Part shown: in pieces, positions 60,813 to 64,000 of the stretch | Numbering within the stretch: position 1 is the first letter of the stretch | How the letters are laid out: each line of letters opens with the position of its first letter | DNA from: Metapseudomonas otitidis | Lineage (GTDB): Bacteria > Pseudomonadota > Gammaproteobacteria > Pseudomonadales > Pseudomonadaceae | DNA length: 64,000 nucleotides | Direction: 5' to 3' | NCBI RefSeq assembly: GCF_900111835.1 | Contig: NZ_FOJP01000018.1 | Location: forward strand, 62,001-126,000 | The notes under the pieces: generated by a model | Told to the model about the DNA's origin: nothing | The model's database searches: none | Seen by the model: the letters and a program-made list of their open reading frames with translations, nothing else | Translations under genes and position numbers: made by a program

Positions 60813-60901
60813 GGCGCTCCTCCGGACCGGTGCGCCGCGCCGATCGCGGCGTCCTCCAGTTCAGAGCGCAGGGAGTGGAGCTTCGTTCACCTTGCGACGC
60901 G

Positions 60902-61582
60902 TCAGCCGGCTCCGCCCAGCACGCCTTCGCGGCGCAGCAGGTCGAGCACCGCGTGCAGGTCGGGCAGCACGGCCAGGCAACGGCGCCGGGTGTCTTCGGG
61001 GGGCTGGGTCATGTCCGGCACCATCAGCGTCGGTACGCCGGCAGCATGGGCGGCGGCCACGCCGGGGATGGAGTCCTCCACCGCCAGGCAGTCCGCCGGG
61101 GCCAGGCCCACGCGCTGGGCCGCCAGCAGGTACAGCGCCGGGTCGGGCTTGCCCAGGTCGACGTCGTCGCGGGTCACCACCACGTCGAAGAAGCCGTCGA
61201 TGCCGCCCAGGGCCAGGTGCTCGTGGGCCGAGCGGCGGTGGGAGGAGGTGGCGATGGCCATCGGCCGGCCGCTTTCGCGCATGGCACTGAGCAGGGGGAC
61301 GACGCCGGGCTTGAGCGGCAGGCCGTCCTGCAGCATGAGGGTCTTGTGGCGCAGGTAGGCGGCGCCGAAATCGTTCAGCGGGAAGTCTTCGCCGTAGTGG
61401 TCGAACAGGCGCTGGCGGTAGGCCGGCCAGTCGATGCCCACCAGGCCTTCGCACAGCTGTGCGGCGTCCGGCAGGCCCAGGGATTCGAGGGCATGCAGGG
61501 AGCAGGCGAGGTTGAGGGTCTCGGTGTCCACCAGGGTGCCGTCGAGGTCCAGCAGGAAGCCGGCGATGCGGGTCGGGTCCAT
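60902..61582 (-). CDS. HAD-superfamily phosphatase (beta-phosphoglucomutase-like)
   Basis: The 226-residue protein has HAD motif I GFLLDLDGTLVDTE (Asp near 14 and 16), motif II MAIATSSHR, motif III region GKPDPALYLLAAQ, and motif IV AVEDSIPGVAAA. A helical cap follows residue 20. This subgroup includes beta-phosphoglucomutases and 2-deoxyglucose-6-phosphatases; the substrate is unknown. It lies just downstream of the GAF/GGDEF gene and upstream of treS, all in one direction, and may process a treS-linked sugar phosphate (inference). Confidence 0.85.
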   Translation of the reverse strand: MDPTRIAGFLLDLDGTLVDTETLNLACSLHALESLGLPDAAQLCEGLVGIDWPAYRQRLFDHYGEDFPLNDFGAAYLRHKTLMLQDGLPLKPGVVPLLSAMRESGRPMAIATSSHRRSAHEHLALGGIDGFFDVVVTRDDVDLGKPDPALYLLAAQRVGLAPADCLAVEDSIPGVAAAHAAGVPTLMVPDMTQPPEDTRRRCLAVLPDLHAVLDLLRREGVLGGAG

Positions 61583-61664
61583 CGGCGAGTCTCCTGTGTC
61601 GGTGCCGTGGAGGGAGCCCGCATGCTGAACGATCCGCGTGGTGCTGTCGCCTGGTTTCGCGCGG

Positions 61665-63521
61665 CTAGGTGCTGCTGGCCCAGGCCAGGTCGGCCTTGGC
61701 GATGCGGTAGCGGTCGCGCCCCTCTTGCTTGGCCTGGTACATCGCCGCGTCGGCGTCCTTGATCAGCTGGGCGTGGCTGCGCCCGTCACCGGGGCGGAAC
61801 AGCGCCACGCCGATGCTCACCTGCACCTCGGCGCTCCGGCCCTCCAGCTGGTAGGGCGTACGGATGGCGGCCAGCACCTTCTCCGCCACGGCATGCACCG
61901 CCGGGCGGTCGCCCAGGGGGTGGACCAGCAGGGTGAACTCGTCGCCCGCCAGGCGGTAGACCTGGTCGGCGCTGCGCAGGCTGGCGCGCAGGCGGCGGGC
62001 CACTTCGCGCAGCAGCGCATCGCCGGCGTCGTGGCCGAGGGCATCGTTGACCTGCTTGAAGCCGTCCAGGTCGAGGAACATCAGGGCGAAGGCCTCGCCG
62101 TGGCGATCGGCACGCGCCATCAGCGCCGGCAGGTGGTCGTACAGCGCGCGGCGGTTGGGCAGGCCGGTGAGCGGGTCCTGCAGGGCTTCGCGGCGCAGAC
62201 GGGCTTCGCGCTGCTTGCGCTGGCTGATCTCGTGGAGGAAGGCGTTGAACAGCACCTTGCCGCCGGCCCGCAGGGCGTCGATGTGCACCTCCAGGGGCAT
62301 CAGGCGGCCGTCCTTGTGCAGGGCGTCCAGTTCGATGCGCCGGCCCAGCACCTGGTGCTCACCGGTTCGCAGGTAGTGCTGCAGGCCGTCGAGGTGCGCC
62401 TGGCGCATGGGTTCGGGTATGAGCAGGTCGTGCATGGCCTGGCCGATGGCTTCGTCCCGGGTCCAGCCGAACAGCGCCTCGGCGGCACGGTTCCAGGCGC
62501 TGATGCGGCCCTCGCTGTCCATCGCCACGTAGGCGTCCTGGGTGTGCTCCAGCACCGCGCGCAGCTCCATCTCGCGCTCCGCCAGGGCCTGGGTGCGTTC
62601 GTGGACGCGCTGTTCCAGGGTGCGTTGCAGCTCCGCCAGGTGGGCTTCGGTGTGCTTGCGTGCATCGATGTCGTTGATCACCGCGAGGAAGTGCGCCAGG
62701 GCGCCACGGCGGTCGAGCTGCTTGGTCACGGTGATGCTCGCCCAGATGGGGCGGCCATCCTTGCGCACGTAGCGCTTCTCCAGCTCGTAGCGATCGATCT
62801 CGCCACGGATCAACCGCTCCACCTGGACCAGGTCGGCATCCAGGTCCTCGGGCACGGTGACATCCGCGAAGCTCATGCCGGCCAGCTCCTCGCGGCTGTA
62901 GCCGAGCACGTCGACCAGCGCCTGGTTGACCCGCAGCCAGCGGCCTTCGGGGCTGACCACGGCGAGCCCGGAGCCGACGCGCTCGAAGAGCATCTCGAAG
63001 CGGCCTTCGGCCTCCCGGGCCAGGCGCCGCGAGTCGAGGGCCGCCTCGCGCAGGTGGAATTCGCGGGCGACCAGAGCCCCCAGGTCTTCCAGCACCCGGC
63101 GCTGTTCGTCGGTGAGCTGCCGGGGGCGGTCGTCGATGGCACACAGGGTGCCCAGGGCGAAGCCGTCGCGGGTGCGGATCGGCGTGCCGGCGTAGAAGCG
63201 GATGTGAGGGGCGCCGACAACCATGGGGTTGTCGCGGAAGCGGGCGTCGGTGCGGGCGTCCTCCACCACCAGGGTGCCGCTGCCGCCGATGGCGTGGACG
63301 CAGAAGGCGGCGTCGCGCGGCGTCTCCTGCACGTCCAGCCCCACCCGGGACTTGAACCACTGGCGGTGCTCGTCCACCAGGGACACCAGGGCGATGGGCA
63401 CCTCGAGGGCGCTGGCCAGCACGCGGGTGATGCGGTCGAACACCTGCTCCGGCGGTGTGTCGAGGATTTCCAGGCTGCGCAGCAGCTGGAGGCGTTCGGA
63501 TTCGTGTTGAACGTTGCTCAT
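61665..63521 (-). CDS. GAF-PAS-PAS-GGDEF diguanylate cyclase
   Basis: The 618-residue protein has a GAF domain (about residues 10-155, DTPPEQVFDRITRVLASALEVP), two PAS modules (about 185-300 and 330-450, each followed by PAC), and a C-terminal GGDEF domain. The active motif reads AGDEF in VYRLAGDEFTLLV, a functional variant, with an inhibitory I-site RSAD five residues before it. It makes c-di-GMP and is probably feedback-inhibited. No membrane helix, so it is cytosolic. The ATG at 63521 gives MSNVQHESERLQLLR, the usual start for this group. Confidence 0.93.
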   Translation of the reverse strand: MSNVQHESERLQLLRSLEILDTPPEQVFDRITRVLASALEVPIALVSLVDEHRQWFKSRVGLDVQETPRDAAFCVHAIGGSGTLVVEDARTDARFRDNPMVVGAPHIRFYAGTPIRTRDGFALGTLCAIDDRPRQLTDEQRRVLEDLGALVAREFHLREAALDSRRLAREAEGRFEMLFERVGSGLAVVSPEGRWLRVNQALVDVLGYSREELAGMSFADVTVPEDLDADLVQVERLIRGEIDRYELEKRYVRKDGRPIWASITVTKQLDRRGALAHFLAVINDIDARKHTEAHLAELQRTLEQRVHERTQALAEREMELRAVLEHTQDAYVAMDSEGRISAWNRAAEALFGWTRDEAIGQAMHDLLIPEPMRQAHLDGLQHYLRTGEHQVLGRRIELDALHKDGRLMPLEVHIDALRAGGKVLFNAFLHEISQRKQREARLRREALQDPLTGLPNRRALYDHLPALMARADRHGEAFALMFLDLDGFKQVNDALGHDAGDALLREVARRLRASLRSADQVYRLAGDEFTLLVHPLGDRPAVHAVAEKVLAAIRTPYQLEGRSAEVQVSIGVALFRPGDGRSHAQLIKDADAAMYQAKQEGRDRYRIAKADLAWASST

Positions 63522-63635
63522 GGGTGTCCGGGGTCGCTTGGCCTTGCTACAGCCTAGTAGAGCGTCACCCGGCAACTGTTCATGAAGCCCGGGCCGCGCC
63601 CTGGAGGAAGAACTGCTCGGCTTCTGCGCAGCGGG

Positions 63636-64000
63636 TCAGGCCGCCGGCCACCTCACCTCCGGCAACTGCTCGAACGCTGGTCGGGCGAACAGGAAGCCCT
63701 GGTAGAGGTGAACACCCAACGCCCGGAGCTTGGCCAGCTCCTCGTCGGTCTCCACCCCCTCGGCGATGACCTCGATGGACAGTGCCTGGCAGACGCCGAG
63801 AATGCCCCGGACGATGGCCTCGCGTACCGGGTCCTGGTCGATGTTGCGGATCAGCGCCATGTCCAGCTTGATGATGTCCGGCTGGAACTCGGCCAGCAGG
63901 TTGAGGCCGGAATAGCCGGCGCCGAAGTCGTCGATGGCGGTCTTGAAGCCCTGCTTGCGGTACTCGGCGATGATGCTTTTCAGGTGGGCCTTGTCCACCA
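63636..64000 (-). CDS. EAL-domain c-di-GMP phosphodiesterase, C-terminal part
   Basis: Only the last ~120 residues are present; the gene continues beyond the right edge. Visible EAL-family motifs are the loop-6 DDFGAGYSGLN, IIKLDMALI (catalytic Lys) and EVIAEGVETDEEL (Glu), ending in LYQGFLFARPAFEQLPEV. The EAL motif itself would lie outside. If intact, it hydrolyses c-di-GMP. It lies 114 bases from the GGDEF gene in the same direction. Confidence 0.88.
   Translation of the reverse strand, partial: VDKAHLKSIIAEYRKQGFKTAIDDFGAGYSGLNLLAEFQPDIIKLDMALIRNIDQDPVREAIVRGILGVCQALSIEVIAEGVETDEELAKLRALGVHLYQGFLFARPAFEQLPEVRWPAA

Noticed and set aside
61638-63557. 639-residue plus-strand frame opposite the GGDEF gene
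   Set aside because: Antisense shadow; the minus-strand GAF-PAS-GGDEF domains are unambiguous.

Overview
The window is GC-rich chromosomal DNA from a Pseudomonas. The order purB-hflD-mnmA-nudJ-idh-icd-cspD-clpS-clpA-infA-bpt-aat-trxB-ftsK-lolA-rarA-crcB-serS-cysG-tusDCBE-yccA-tRNA-Ser, and later gacA-uvrC-pgsA-tRNA-Gly/Cys/Leu, is that of the P. aeruginosa lineage. The right part (ugd-galU, gor, edd-glk-gltR-gtrS) joins blocks that are not contiguous in P. aeruginosa PAO1 as I remember it, so the host is probably another species of that broad group.

Layout. 1-26310: housekeeping core. It holds purine synthesis (purB), tRNA thiolation (mnmA, with tusDCBE 20 kb away), both isocitrate dehydrogenase types placed divergently, and a compact N-degron block (clpS, clpA, bpt, aat) around infA. 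Then come trxB, the ftsK-lolA-rarA-crcB-serS-cysG series, and ybiB overlapping the tus genes. 26311 to about 36990: a degenerate prophage or integrative element next to tRNA-Ser(UGA). It has a tyrosine integrase, a DUF4224 protein, an ASCH-like protein, a cytosine methyltransferase with six internal repeats, a PAPS-reductase-like protein, a truncated SMC-like ATPase, and a structured leader RNA with a strong promoter. No capsid, tail or lysis genes and no attR are visible. Two visibly AT-rich cargo units sit inside it. One is a three-gene operon (STAS/HATPase protein, DUF4325 STAS-like protein, membrane-anchored protein) with its own extended -10 promoter and terminator. The other is a lone plus-strand membrane/coiled-coil gene. 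37105-40750: gacA (TTG start)-uvrC-pgsA and three tRNA genes.

40861-64000: accessory core. It has a TetR regulator divergent from an MpaB/DUF2236 oxygenase with a palindromic operator between them, a YoaK transporter-like protein, a second-type CsrA, ugd, galU, gor, a TRIC-family protein, two VOC proteins, a PCuAC-like periplasmic protein, and a secreted dienelactone hydrolase. Next is the Entner-Doudoroff operon edd-glk with the gltR-gtrS two-component system behind a perfect HexR-type operator. The window ends with LysR/GNAT, a TreS-like GH13 enzyme, a HAD phosphatase, a GAF-PAS-GGDEF cyclase and a partial EAL protein.

The best candidate for an undescribed system is the AT-rich three-gene operon at 28800-30723. 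The multi-repeat methyltransferase and the structured leader RNA upstream of 36249 come next.
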